44,596 nucleotides of DNA from Gammaproteobacteria bacterium (lineage in GTDB: Bacteria > Pseudomonadota > Gammaproteobacteria > Pseudomonadales > Halieaceae). How positions within the stretch are numbered: the first letter of the stretch is position 1; every line of letters starts with the position of its first letter. The notes below the pieces were generated by a model that made no database searches, had not been told where the DNA came from, and saw only the letters and a list, made by a program, of their open reading frames with translations. Position numbers and translations under genes: made by a program. Shown in pieces: positions 18,789 to 26,422 of this stretch. The stretch lies in NCBI GenBank assembly GCA_030433415.1, contig JAUIMF010000022.1, positions 1-44,596 on the forward strand, in the 5' to 3' direction.

Positions 18789-19265
18789 TCATGCGGTGTC
18801 GTCTGCAACGTCGAGGCCGGGCGCGCGTGGCAATGGCTCGACCGGCGCGGGCGCGGACCACTGGCAATTGGCGCGAAACACGTCCTTGATCACGGTGCCC
18901 AGGTCATCATAGGCACGGCGGGCACGGGCATCGCGCAGGGCGTCGATGCGACTCATGGATTGGCCGTTCTCCCAGTTCACCACACCCGTCAGCAGCACAA
19001 AGGCCTTCTGCGTGAGCACGGCTCCCTCGATGCCCACGTCCCGGGGTTCGATGGTCCGAAAGTCCAGCAGATCATGATCCGACAGCCACACCAGCGTTTC
19101 GAAGCAGGCGCGGGACTTGCGATCTGGCAAGCCCGTGAGGTCCCAGTTGATGGGACCGGTTATATCCTCCACCAGCACGATGTGCCGCACGGGGAACGCC
19201 GCGTACAGCGCACAGAGCACTTCAGAAGTCACGTAGTAAAAATCGTCGATGTGAGCGGGGTTCAT
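18789..19265 (-). CDS. Conserved hypothetical protein
   Basis: I do not recognise this 158-residue soluble protein. It has no signal peptide or membrane helix. It begins MNPAHIDDFYYVTSEVLC, then has alternating hydrophobic segments (VRHIVLVEDITG, DLRTIEPRD-like acidic turns, VLTQKAFVLLTGVVNW) suggesting an alpha/beta or winged-helix fold, and ends in a Pro/Ala-rich tail. The composition and codon use are like its neighbours. It lies just upstream of the isomerase remnant on the same strand and is divergent from the cyclase gene. The tail ends only 12 bases from the decayed reading frame, so its own C-terminus might have been reshaped by the same deletion. Confidence 0.72.
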   Translation of the reverse strand: MNPAHIDDFYYVTSEVLCALYAAFPVRHIVLVEDITGPINWDLTGLPDRKSRACFETLVWLSDHDLLDFRTIEPRDVGIEGAVLTQKAFVLLTGVVNWENGQSMSRIDALRDARARRAYDDLGTVIKDVFRANCQWSAPAPVEPLPRAPGLDVADDTA

Positions 19266-19447
19266 CGTTATCGCAAATGCCAGGAGATTGCCCTGCGGAC
19301 TATACCTGTTCGCGTCGGTGTGCCGCGAGCACCTGCCCAGTTTTCCGCATTCCCAACGGTTTCAATCCGCCGAGGAAAACCTATAATCGTAGCCATTCCG
19401 TCCATGGGAGCCATCGCTCTCTACATCGCCACGCAGACCGTGCACCA

Positions 19448-20527
19448 ATGACCCGATCAACGCCTGAGTTGCCCCACCAGTCCTTTGTGGATTCCATAGA
19501 TGCGCAACTCGAGGCTGGACTCTCCAGTCGCGAACGTGCCGCCATTACGCAATTGGTCTCGGACTACGTGGATCGCGCCCCACTGGACCAGGCTCCGAGG
19601 GAGCGCGAGGTGACGGTGCTCATGGCGGACCTGCGGGGATTCACGTCCCTGGCCGCCAATACCGATCCCAAATCACTGGTGGGTCTGCTGGAACCGTTCT
19701 TTGAGCGCATGGCGGCCACGGTGCACGAACACGGCGGTTTCGTGGACAAGTTCCTCGGCGACGGCCTGATGGCGATCTTCGGTGCACCGACCTTCTGCGA
19801 CGATCATGCGCTTCGTGCCCTGCGCTGTGCTGCGAGCATGCAAAGCGTGATGAAGACACTGAACGCCGAGAACTATGCGCAGAAGCTACCGGCGCTTTAT
19901 GCCGGTATCGGCCTGAACAGTGGCGAAGTCATGTGCGGCACCTTTGGTTCAAACCACTATCGGGAATACACGGTGATCGGAGACGCGGTGAATATTGCCG
20001 CGCGTATGGAGAAGTTCTCGCTGCGCGGCGAAGTGCTGCTCAGCGACGCCTGCTATCGCGCCGCCGCCGATGCGGTCGAGGTTGAAGATACCCGCGAGAT
20101 CAGAGTGCGAGGCCAGCGCCATGCCGTACGTCTGCACAGTCTGCGGGCCGTCACCCAACCGCAACGGGTCGAAGTTCCCCACGTCGAACTGCGCACATCA
20201 CCGCGTGTACAGGTAGACCTGCCGCTGCTTTACCAGACGGTAGAAAATCAGCGCGTACTACCCCAGCGACACGAGGGCCATATTCTCAACCTGGGCTATG
20301 GCGGCATGCTCGCGCGCATTCCGCGCCCCCTACCGGAGCTCAGCGAAATCACCTTCGGTATTGCGCCAACACCTACCCTGGTCGAACACGAGGACGTTTA
20401 CGCCCGCGCACTCCACCAGCATCCCACGGAGGGTGGCTACCAGACGGCTTTTGCCTTTACGTCGGTAGGTCAGCACGGCCACGAAGCCGTGCGTCGCTGC
20501 GTTGATCAGATGCTCTGGGGAAGCTGA
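19448..20527 (+). CDS. Class III adenylate cyclase with C-terminal PilZ-like domain
   Basis: This 359-residue protein joins a class III nucleotide cyclase domain (about residues 53-215) to a C-terminal domain like PilZ (about 245-355). Metal-binding Asp61 (LMADLRGFTS) and Asp105 (FLGDGLMAIFG) are present. Lys101 and Thr175 occupy the base-selecting positions expected for ATP, and Asn182/Arg186 (VNIAARME) are the transition-state residues, so cAMP production is likely. The C-terminal part has Arg249-x-x-x-Arg253 (LRTSPRV) and NLGYGGM at 281-287, matching the PilZ RxxxR and (D/N)xSxxG pattern except Ser to Gly. No membrane or HAMP segment is seen. I chose the ATG at MTRSTPEL; it could start later but not earlier, because the upstream residues are not domain-like. 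Confidence 0.87.
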   Translation: MTRSTPELPHQSFVDSIDAQLEAGLSSRERAAITQLVSDYVDRAPLDQAPREREVTVLMADLRGFTSLAANTDPKSLVGLLEPFFERMAATVHEHGGFVDKFLGDGLMAIFGAPTFCDDHALRALRCAASMQSVMKTLNAENYAQKLPALYAGIGLNSGEVMCGTFGSNHYREYTVIGDAVNIAARMEKFSLRGEVLLSDACYRAAADAVEVEDTREIRVRGQRHAVRLHSLRAVTQPQRVEVPHVELRTSPRVQVDLPLLYQTVENQRVLPQRHEGHILNLGYGGMLARIPRPLPELSEITFGIAPTPTLVEHEDVYARALHQHPTEGGYQTAFAFTSVGQHGHEAVRRCVDQMLWGS

Positions 20528-20533
20528 GAGACT

Positions 20534-21634
20534 CTAGGCCGGGCGGCGACGGAACATTGCCGCCAAACCCAGGCCAATCAGAAGAAGGGGAGCGGGTACG
20601 GGTACGGGGTGCGGACCATCCGGCGGCGTGCCACCGTTACCGCCACCGTTGCTCGGAGTGCCGCCGTTAGCCGGCGAGCCACCATTGCCACCGCCATTAC
20701 CGCCGCCGTTGCCTCCACCGTTGCTGCCGCCATTAATGCCACCGTTACGACCGCCATTCCCCCCACCATTAGAGGGCGTGCCGCCGTTGCCACCGTTGGC
20801 AAAGGGCGTGCCACCGTTTGCTGGTGAGCTGAAGGTGCGGGGATCGGGCTCAACAAAAGCTGTCTGGATCACGCAGGGGCTGACCACCAGGCCGCCGGGT
20901 GGGCAGGGATCGGGCCAGTAACAGGGACTGACCACCAGGCCGCCACTGGGGCAGGGATCAAAATCATCGGGCAAGCCAGCGAAGCCCGGACTATTGGGGT
21001 CGCCAAACAGGTCTTCGGACTTCTGCTCTGGCAAGCCACCTTCTTCCTGTGAATCAAATGCAGAAGATGTGGCCAGGCCACGCTGCGAAGCCTCGTCATT
21101 GGACTGGCTACCAAAACCACCGCCAAAGAACGAGGGGCCGCTGACGAAAGCGCCCGCAAAGCCGCTACCAAAGCTACCACCGTGGCGAGCACCCGGGCCG
21201 CCGAAGCTACCGCCAAACCAGGGCTGAAAACGTCCTGCCGTGGCGATGAGGTTGCCGTTGCCAGCACTCACCCAGTCGGGAGGACTCTGCAAATAGTCAC
21301 CGGGTTTTTCCGCTTCGTCACCGAGTCCATGCAAACCAGGAACCTGTAGGCCGGGATCGGGCGCATCAAGCGCAAAGAAAGGATTTTTTTCGCTGCGACG
21401 TTTGCGTGCTGCAGCCACGGCCGCTTCCAGCTTCTCTTCCGCCGTTTCGCTGTCTTCAAAATCCAGCACCTCGGCCACGCGACGCTTGATTGCCGCGGGA
21501 TCCGCCGACGCGGTCGCGAACACAAATGCGAGCAGCGCTGGCACCAGCGTCGCGAACGCCGCAACGACAAAACGTCGCTGGCGCCGCCGGGACCGGCGGG
21601 ATCTGCGTCTGCTGCTGTGCCTTGTAGTGTTCAT
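20534..21634 (-). CDS. Gly/Asn-rich secreted protein with PEP-CTERM-like tail
   Basis: I recognise no enzyme domain in this 366-residue protein. It starts with a strongly basic stretch (RRRSRRSRRRQRR) and a hydrophobic helix ending ATASA, a signal peptide or anchor. A charged alpha-helical part (about residues 45-85) follows, then Gly/Phe/Ser-rich sequence and two near-copies of PCPxGGLVVSPC (about residues 232-260). A long run of NGG-type repeats (NGGGNGG, NGGTP) covers about residues 275-340. The C-terminus, VPVPAPLLLIGLGLAAMFRR, has the layout of a PEP-CTERM/VPxxA sorting signal: a Pro motif, a helix and an Arg cluster. No exosortase gene is in the window. It is probably a cell-surface or biofilm-type protein. 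The ribosome site is not evident. Confidence 0.75.
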   Translation of the reverse strand: MNTTRHSSRRRSRRSRRRQRRFVVAAFATLVPALLAFVFATASADPAAIKRRVAEVLDFEDSETAEEKLEAAVAAARKRRSEKNPFFALDAPDPGLQVPGLHGLGDEAEKPGDYLQSPPDWVSAGNGNLIATAGRFQPWFGGSFGGPGARHGGSFGSGFAGAFVSGPSFFGGGFGSQSNDEASQRGLATSSAFDSQEEGGLPEQKSEDLFGDPNSPGFAGLPDDFDPCPSGGLVVSPCYWPDPCPPGGLVVSPCVIQTAFVEPDPRTFSSPANGGTPFANGGNGGTPSNGGGNGGRNGGINGGSNGGGNGGGNGGGNGGSPANGGTPSNGGGNGGTPPDGPHPVPVPAPLLLIGLGLAAMFRRRPA

Positions 21635-21761
21635 GGCGGCGAGTGTGCCGCCCCTTGGGCTCTATGCGTAGGCAATCGGCATAAAACTGTGTCTCAGTTC
21701 ACTGCAGAGGCGATTCCGGGCAAGAAAGTGTGATGCAGTTCCGTTCGCACCGGGTCAAAGG

Positions 21762-22652
21762 CTAGCCAAGCCACCGCGTTTTAATCCGATCCCGCAGCCA
21801 GACACTGGCAGGATCGTTGTCGGCGCTTCTGTGCCAGATCAGATGCAGATCCTGGTCCTGCACGTCAAAGGGCAGCGCAAGTGCCTTGAGCGGCGTGTGT
21901 TGCGCCCAGTAGCTGGGCACCGTGAGCGCCATGTCGGTACGCTCCACGATCTCGGGCGCTACCAGATAGTGTTCCAGGCGCAGACCGATACGACGCTGGT
22001 GCCCAAGCCGTGCCAGCTGAATGTCGACCAGTCCCCGCCCCCGGGGTCGGCTCGACACGTGAATGTGGTCGAGGGCCAGGTAGTCGTCCATGGACAGCTC
22101 ATCACCCACGCCCGGATGCCCGGGTCGCACCAGGCAAACGTGCTTCTCTTGCAGCAACGGTGTGGAGCACAGCTGTGCATCTGCACGCCCCGCCACATCG
22201 ATGGCCATATCGAGATTTGCCGACGACAACGCCAGGGACAGGTCCCGTCGCGGCGTGTGGTAGCTCTCAATCCGTATACCCGGAGCGCTGGTGTGTAACT
22301 CCGCCATGAGATCCGGCAACAACACCATCTGGGTGTAATCGTTCATGCTGATGCGAAACACGCGGTCGCAGGTGGCGGGCTCGAAGTGGCCGGATTCACG
22401 AAACGAGGTGTCCAGCAATCGCAGGGCATCGCGCACGGAACCGATCATATTCTGGGCCACGGGCGTGGGCGTCATTCCCCCGGGCGTGCGCACAAACAGC
22501 GGGTCGTTAAAGCTGCGACGCAAACGGGCCAGGGCATTGCTCACCGTCGGTTGCGTCAGGTTGAGCACCTCGGCAGCGCGGGTGAGGTTGCCCTCGGTGT
22601 AGATCACATCGAACACAACAAACAGATTCAGGTCCACGCGGTGCAGTTGCAT
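21762..22652 (-). CDS. LysR-family transcriptional regulator
   Basis: This 296-residue protein has the LysR layout: a winged helix-turn-helix at the N-terminus (VDLNLFVVFDVIYTEGNLTR, then AAEVLNLTQPTVSNALARLR, residues about 5-44) and a periplasmic-binding-protein-like effector domain. The sequence LNLTQPTVSNALARLR is close to the NodD/LeuO/SyrM-type subgroup. It is transcribed away from the acyl-CoA dehydrogenase gene, and the AT-rich space between them holds a perfect T-N11-A palindrome. By the usual LysR arrangement it should control the dehydrogenase and its own expression, with an unknown, perhaps acyl, effector. Confidence 0.93.
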   Translation of the reverse strand: MQLHRVDLNLFVVFDVIYTEGNLTRAAEVLNLTQPTVSNALARLRRSFNDPLFVRTPGGMTPTPVAQNMIGSVRDALRLLDTSFRESGHFEPATCDRVFRISMNDYTQMVLLPDLMAELHTSAPGIRIESYHTPRRDLSLALSSANLDMAIDVAGRADAQLCSTPLLQEKHVCLVRPGHPGVGDELSMDDYLALDHIHVSSRPRGRGLVDIQLARLGHQRRIGLRLEHYLVAPEIVERTDMALTVPSYWAQHTPLKALALPFDVQDQDLHLIWHRSADNDPASVWLRDRIKTRWLG

Positions 22653-22669
22653 GAGGCGTCTCTTTGCTC

Positions 22670-22684
22670 ATAGATAAAATCTAT
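22670..22684. promoter_or_regulatory. Palindromic LysR-type operator (T-N11-A)
   Basis: ATAGAT-AAA-ATCTAT is a perfect inverted repeat containing the T-N11-A pattern that LysR proteins recognise. It lies 17 bases upstream of the LysR start codon and about 90 bases upstream of the acyl-CoA dehydrogenase start. The surrounding 50 bases are much richer in A and T than the flanking genes. Confidence 0.65.
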
Positions 22685-22776
22685 TTTTAACTATTCTAAT
22701 AATCAATTTCCTAAATAGCCAAAGCTTGCCTACCCTGACCACCGCATTGGTAAACCACAGCGAAGGACAGCGAGCG

Positions 22777-24027
22777 ATGGATTTTTCCTATACAGCTAGA
22801 ACGCGGGACGTACTGCAGCAGGTGGAGCGCTTCATGGACGCCCACATCGTGCCCCGCATCCGCGAATACAATGACGCAATCCACGCCGGGCACTACCCCG
22901 TGCCATTCATGGGCGATCTGCGCGAACTGGCGAAGTCTGAAGGGCTCTGGAATCTGTTCCTGCCGCACCTTAAAGAGCATGAGCCCGGCACGCGCCTGAG
23001 TAATCTTGAGTACGCCCCCATTGCCGAAGCCACGGGTCGCGTATCGTGGGCGCCGGAAGTGTTCAACTGCAACGCACCGGACACGGGCAATATGGAGTTG
23101 CTGCACATGTTCGCCACCGAAGAACAGCGCGAGCAGTGGCTCGATCCGCTGCTGAGGGGAGAATTTCATTCTGCCTTCGCCATGACCGAACCGGACGTCG
23201 CCTCGTCGGATGCCACCAACATCACCACACTGATTCAGCGTGACGGTGATGACTATGTGATCAACGGCCGCAAGTGGTTTATCTCCAACGCCGCGCGCCC
23301 GGACTGCCGGCTGTTCATCCTCATGGGCAAGACGGACCCGAACAACGAGAACATCCATCGCCAGCAGAGCATGATACTTATACCCGCCGATACCGAGGGC
23401 GTGGACATCGTGCGCAATCCGACGGTGCTGAACCACACATCGCCCGAGGGCCACTGCGAGATTGTGTTTCGCAACGTGCGCGTACCCGCCCGTAACCTGC
23501 TGGGTGAGGAAGGATCAGGCTTTGCCCTCGCCCAGGCGCGTCTGGGACCGGGCCGCATTCATCACTGCATGCGCTCCATCGGCGCAGCGCAGCTTGCCCT
23601 GGAGCTGATGATCGAGCGCAGCCTGGAACGCAAGACCTTCGGCAAGCACCTGCACCAGCACGGCAGCATCGCCGAGTGGATCGCCAAATCGCGCATCGAC
23701 ATCGAAACAGCGCGGCTGCTGGTACTCAAGGCGGCGTGGCTTATGGACAACGTCGGCGCCAAGGCAGCGCGCAAAGAGATTTCGATGATCAAAGCCCTGG
23801 TGCCCACGGTGCACACCACCGTGACCAATCGGGCGATCCAGGTTTTTGGGGCGATGGGACTCACACCCGACACCCCCCTTGCCGACAGCTATACCTGGGG
23901 CCGCGCCCTGCAGTTTGCCGATGGTCCTGACGAGACGCACCTGCAGGCCATCGCACGCATGGAGATCAAGGAAGGACAGGAAAAGCTCGGCGCGTCGGCA
24001 GCGTACCTGACGCCACCGCTGCGCTGA
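22777..24027 (+). CDS. Acyl-CoA dehydrogenase (ACAD10/11-like)
   Basis: This 416-residue flavoenzyme introduces a trans-2 double bond into an acyl-CoA and passes electrons to an electron-transfer flavoprotein. Motifs include FAMTEPDVASSDATNI (FAD and substrate contact), INGRKWFISNAA, and FGKHLHQHGSIAEWIAKSRI, then QVFGAMGLTPDTPLAD (FAD binding) and a final DGPDETHLQAIARME. The motif pattern NCNAPDTGNMELLH is characteristic of the branch related to ACAD10/ACAD11. I chose the ATG with AAGGAC upstream; the longer frame would run through the putative promoter. It is divergent from the LysR gene, which probably regulates it. The stop is three bases from the oppositely oriented hydrolase gene. Confidence 0.93.
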   Translation: MDFSYTARTRDVLQQVERFMDAHIVPRIREYNDAIHAGHYPVPFMGDLRELAKSEGLWNLFLPHLKEHEPGTRLSNLEYAPIAEATGRVSWAPEVFNCNAPDTGNMELLHMFATEEQREQWLDPLLRGEFHSAFAMTEPDVASSDATNITTLIQRDGDDYVINGRKWFISNAARPDCRLFILMGKTDPNNENIHRQQSMILIPADTEGVDIVRNPTVLNHTSPEGHCEIVFRNVRVPARNLLGEEGSGFALAQARLGPGRIHHCMRSIGAAQLALELMIERSLERKTFGKHLHQHGSIAEWIAKSRIDIETARLLVLKAAWLMDNVGAKAARKEISMIKALVPTVHTTVTNRAIQVFGAMGLTPDTPLADSYTWGRALQFADGPDETHLQAIARMEIKEGQEKLGASAAYLTPPLR

Positions 24028-24030
24028 TTG

Positions 24031-24046
24031 TCAGTCGCCAGACTGA
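24031..24046. terminator. Small hairpin between convergent genes
   Basis: TCAGTC and GACTGA form a perfect 6-bp stem with loop GCCA. The structure lies in the 3' end of the minus-strand hydrolase gene and immediately after the acyl-CoA dehydrogenase stop. There is no T-run, so its role in termination is only possible. Confidence 0.3.
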
Positions 24047-24972
24047 GCGTTCCGGGGAGACGTCGCCGGCGCCACCACGTCACCGATCAGGCCGCCAACG
24101 ACGTCATTCTCCAGATGGTAGATATGCCCCGTCGGGCCCAGGTCATCCAGATCGGATACATCCAGCACTTGCACGCCCTCGATCACCAGGTCCCGACTTC
24201 GTCCCAGGCGCTCGCCCTGATTGACCAGCTCTGACAGTCTGAGAAGCTTGTCGCCGTCAGACACCACCACGTACAGGTGCTCCGTCGCGGCGCGCAGTCG
24301 TGGCAATACATCAAGAAAACGCTGGCGATCGATGTCCGGGGCGACCAGCACCAGGTTCTGCAGCAGGGGATCTGCCTCAAGCGACGCATCCCCCGCCCCC
24401 TCAGCCAGTGCCAGTACCACCCTTGAACCCATGCTGTGCGCCACGAGACTCACGTTGTCATGCCCGTAGCGCCGCGAGAGCGCCACAATGGCATCGAGAA
24501 TTGATCGAAGGCTGTCGGCCAGGCGCTCTTCGTCCCGGCGATAGGTCACCCCCAGCTGGCTTGCGGGCCAGCTGAAGAGCAGCAGGTCACCGCCAAAGCC
24601 GGTACGGCGTGCCAGTTGTGCCGCATCGCGACAAGCGCGGTGCAGACCGATGTTGTAGCCGTGAAGGTAGATCAGCAGTCGGCGTGATTCGATGGGAACA
24701 CCACTGATGAGGTCACCAAGCGGCAGCGCCGTGACCCCCTGCTCTACCACCTCGAACTCACCGTCGTCCTGCAATGCCAGCTCACATCGCCCCGCCGAGA
24801 GGTCGGCAACATCGGTGGAATAGCGTACCTGGCCGTCTTCTGCCACCTGCACGGCGCGGGTGGTGAGGAACGACACCAGAACGCGATCACTCTCTTTGGT
24901 ACCGGCTTGCACAGATAGCCCCTGGATCGACAGGAGCAATACGGTGAGTACAGCCCACGGGGTCACCCGCAT
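24031..24972 (-). CDS. Exported alpha/beta hydrolase, DUF900 type
   Basis: This 313-residue protein is an alpha/beta-hydrolase of the DUF900 group (lipase/esterase-like, often on the cell envelope). A signal peptide is present (WAVLTVLLLSIQGLSVQAG). RRLLIYLHGYNIG gives the oxyanion-side His-Gly, and the nucleophile elbow is VAHSMGSRVVLALAEG (Ser in HSMG). An acid (APDIDRQRF) and a late His (GHIYHLE) could complete the triad. It lies 35 bases downstream of a longer paralogue in the same orientation, and the two share the same core layout (YxHG, FSWP, nucleophile elbow, V.APDI/YYAAADV). The natural substrate is unknown. Confidence 0.86.
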   Translation of the reverse strand: MRVTPWAVLTVLLLSIQGLSVQAGTKESDRVLVSFLTTRAVQVAEDGQVRYSTDVADLSAGRCELALQDDGEFEVVEQGVTALPLGDLISGVPIESRRLLIYLHGYNIGLHRACRDAAQLARRTGFGGDLLLFSWPASQLGVTYRRDEERLADSLRSILDAIVALSRRYGHDNVSLVAHSMGSRVVLALAEGAGDASLEADPLLQNLVLVAPDIDRQRFLDVLPRLRAATEHLYVVVSDGDKLLRLSELVNQGERLGRSRDLVIEGVQVLDVSDLDDLGPTGHIYHLENDVVGGLIGDVVAPATSPRNAQSGD

Positions 24973-25007
24973 GTTGTCGCCGTGCGTCCAACCATCGTTA
25001 CGCTGAC

Positions 25008-26306
25008 TCAGGGGTTGGTCTTGCGAAGTTTCAAACCCTCTTGGGTCAGAAGCGACCGCAAACGCGCCGGATAGTCCGCAGGAATCGCCCAGAGAATCGA
25101 AGACTCGGTGGGCACCAGGCCTCGTTCCTCAGGTCCAAAATCGCTTCGCACGGCCAGTACCAGATCACTGCTCGCCCAGGGATGATTGAACCAGTAACGG
25201 TGACCGGTGATGTCAAAGCCTCGACCTTCCCAATTTCGAGACACATCGACAATTTCCAGACGATCGGCAGCCAGCAGCGCCAGCCAGTCCGCATCGGTAA
25301 GCTGCCGCTGGTTGCGCTGACCAATACGGGCCCCGCCGCCCATAAACTTTTCGGCCATGTTCAGGGCACCGTCCCGTGATGACATTGTGACGACCACTCG
25401 CTGGGCGAGCGCGTTGATCTCGGGAAGCGCCTCAAGAAATATTTGGGTGGGTACATCTGCGGCAGCGTAATACACCGTGCCCAATCTAAAACGGTCCCGC
25501 GGGCTCACTCCCAGCGTGTCGTTACGGTTGTGCAGTATCTCCAACGCTTCGGTCACCACCCTGCCACCGGCGCTCCAGCAAACAATGTGAATTCGCCTTG
25601 CCACCGTACGTGCGGCCAGCACCTCGAGAAGCGAAGCCAGCGCCGGCGCTGCACGGTAGGCGCGTCGCACATCACCGCCACTGCCATACGAGACAATGTT
25701 CTGCCGCGTCGGCCAGGAGAACGCAACAGACGTCATCTCTCTGCCCATAAAGTGATCAAGCTGCGCGGCAAAAACGTTGGCGTTGTAAAAATTCACCTTT
25801 GCGCCATGCACATACACGAGCAAATCCTGGTCCGGCGCATCATCAATGGCGCGATTGAGATCATTGACCAGGAAGGCGAGCCCTTCCGCCGCCTGTTCCG
25901 AGACGGGCGCGTCGAGAGACGGCTTGAAGGATCCCGCTTCAAGCAGCCCGGCAATGGACAGGTCTACCACATCGGGGCGTTCTTCCAGTCGCGAGTATTC
26001 ACTCAGGTCGGACCAGGTCAGATTGTCGCCGCCGAAACCGATCAGCGTCATGCCTGCAGAGATCACTTCACTTTCACGATTGCTGTAGTCGATGCGCTGC
26101 AGAGAATTTTCGCGCTCCCGGGTCGTGGCATAGTAAACACGTCGCGGCTTCCAGCGCCGATCTTCGGGGATATTATCGAGGGGACTCAGGGACAGTTCAG
26201 AGAACAATACGGGCGTGGGCATGAGGGGCTCGACCGGCGGACCGGCACAGCCACCGATACAAAACACCAGTACCAACCAACAAAACAGGCCATTCCAACG
26301 ACGCAC
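25008..26306 (-). CDS. Lipoprotein alpha/beta hydrolase, DUF900 type
   Basis: From the chosen GTG this is a 432-residue protein with a lipoprotein signal, LVFCIGGCAG, so it should be membrane-anchored and periplasmic or surface-exposed. The hydrolase core follows WKPRRVYYATTRER, the usual DUF900 start: LLVYVHGAKVNFYNAN, VAFSWPTRQ, then the nucleophile elbow IVCWSAGGRVVTEAL, and late GHRYWFNHPW with the catalytic His. A GGGGAG ribosome site lies six bases before the GTG; the longer ATG frame would add 40 residues ahead of the signal peptide and is unlikely. It precedes a shorter paralogue by 35 bases, so the pair is probably co-transcribed. Confidence 0.86.
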   Translation of the reverse strand: MRRWNGLFCWLVLVFCIGGCAGPPVEPLMPTPVLFSELSLSPLDNIPEDRRWKPRRVYYATTRERENSLQRIDYSNRESEVISAGMTLIGFGGDNLTWSDLSEYSRLEERPDVVDLSIAGLLEAGSFKPSLDAPVSEQAAEGLAFLVNDLNRAIDDAPDQDLLVYVHGAKVNFYNANVFAAQLDHFMGREMTSVAFSWPTRQNIVSYGSGGDVRRAYRAAPALASLLEVLAARTVARRIHIVCWSAGGRVVTEALEILHNRNDTLGVSPRDRFRLGTVYYAAADVPTQIFLEALPEINALAQRVVVTMSSRDGALNMAEKFMGGGARIGQRNQRQLTDADWLALLAADRLEIVDVSRNWEGRGFDITGHRYWFNHPWASSDLVLAVRSDFGPEERGLVPTESSILWAIPADYPARLRSLLTQEGLKLRKTNP

Positions 26307-26422
26307 TCTCAACTCCCCATCGACCTTTGTACGTGAAGCCCTTGGCAAGTGTAGGTTATTCCACAGGGCACAACATACTCGTAATACATCACCAAACCGG
26401 CCCTCCGATACGTCGAGGCAGG

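Noticed and set aside
20600-20860. Repeated NGG-coding triplets that might look like a CRISPR or tandem array
   Set aside because: The repeats are in-frame low-complexity codons for Asn-Gly-Gly inside a reading frame, with no fixed-length repeat-spacer pattern.
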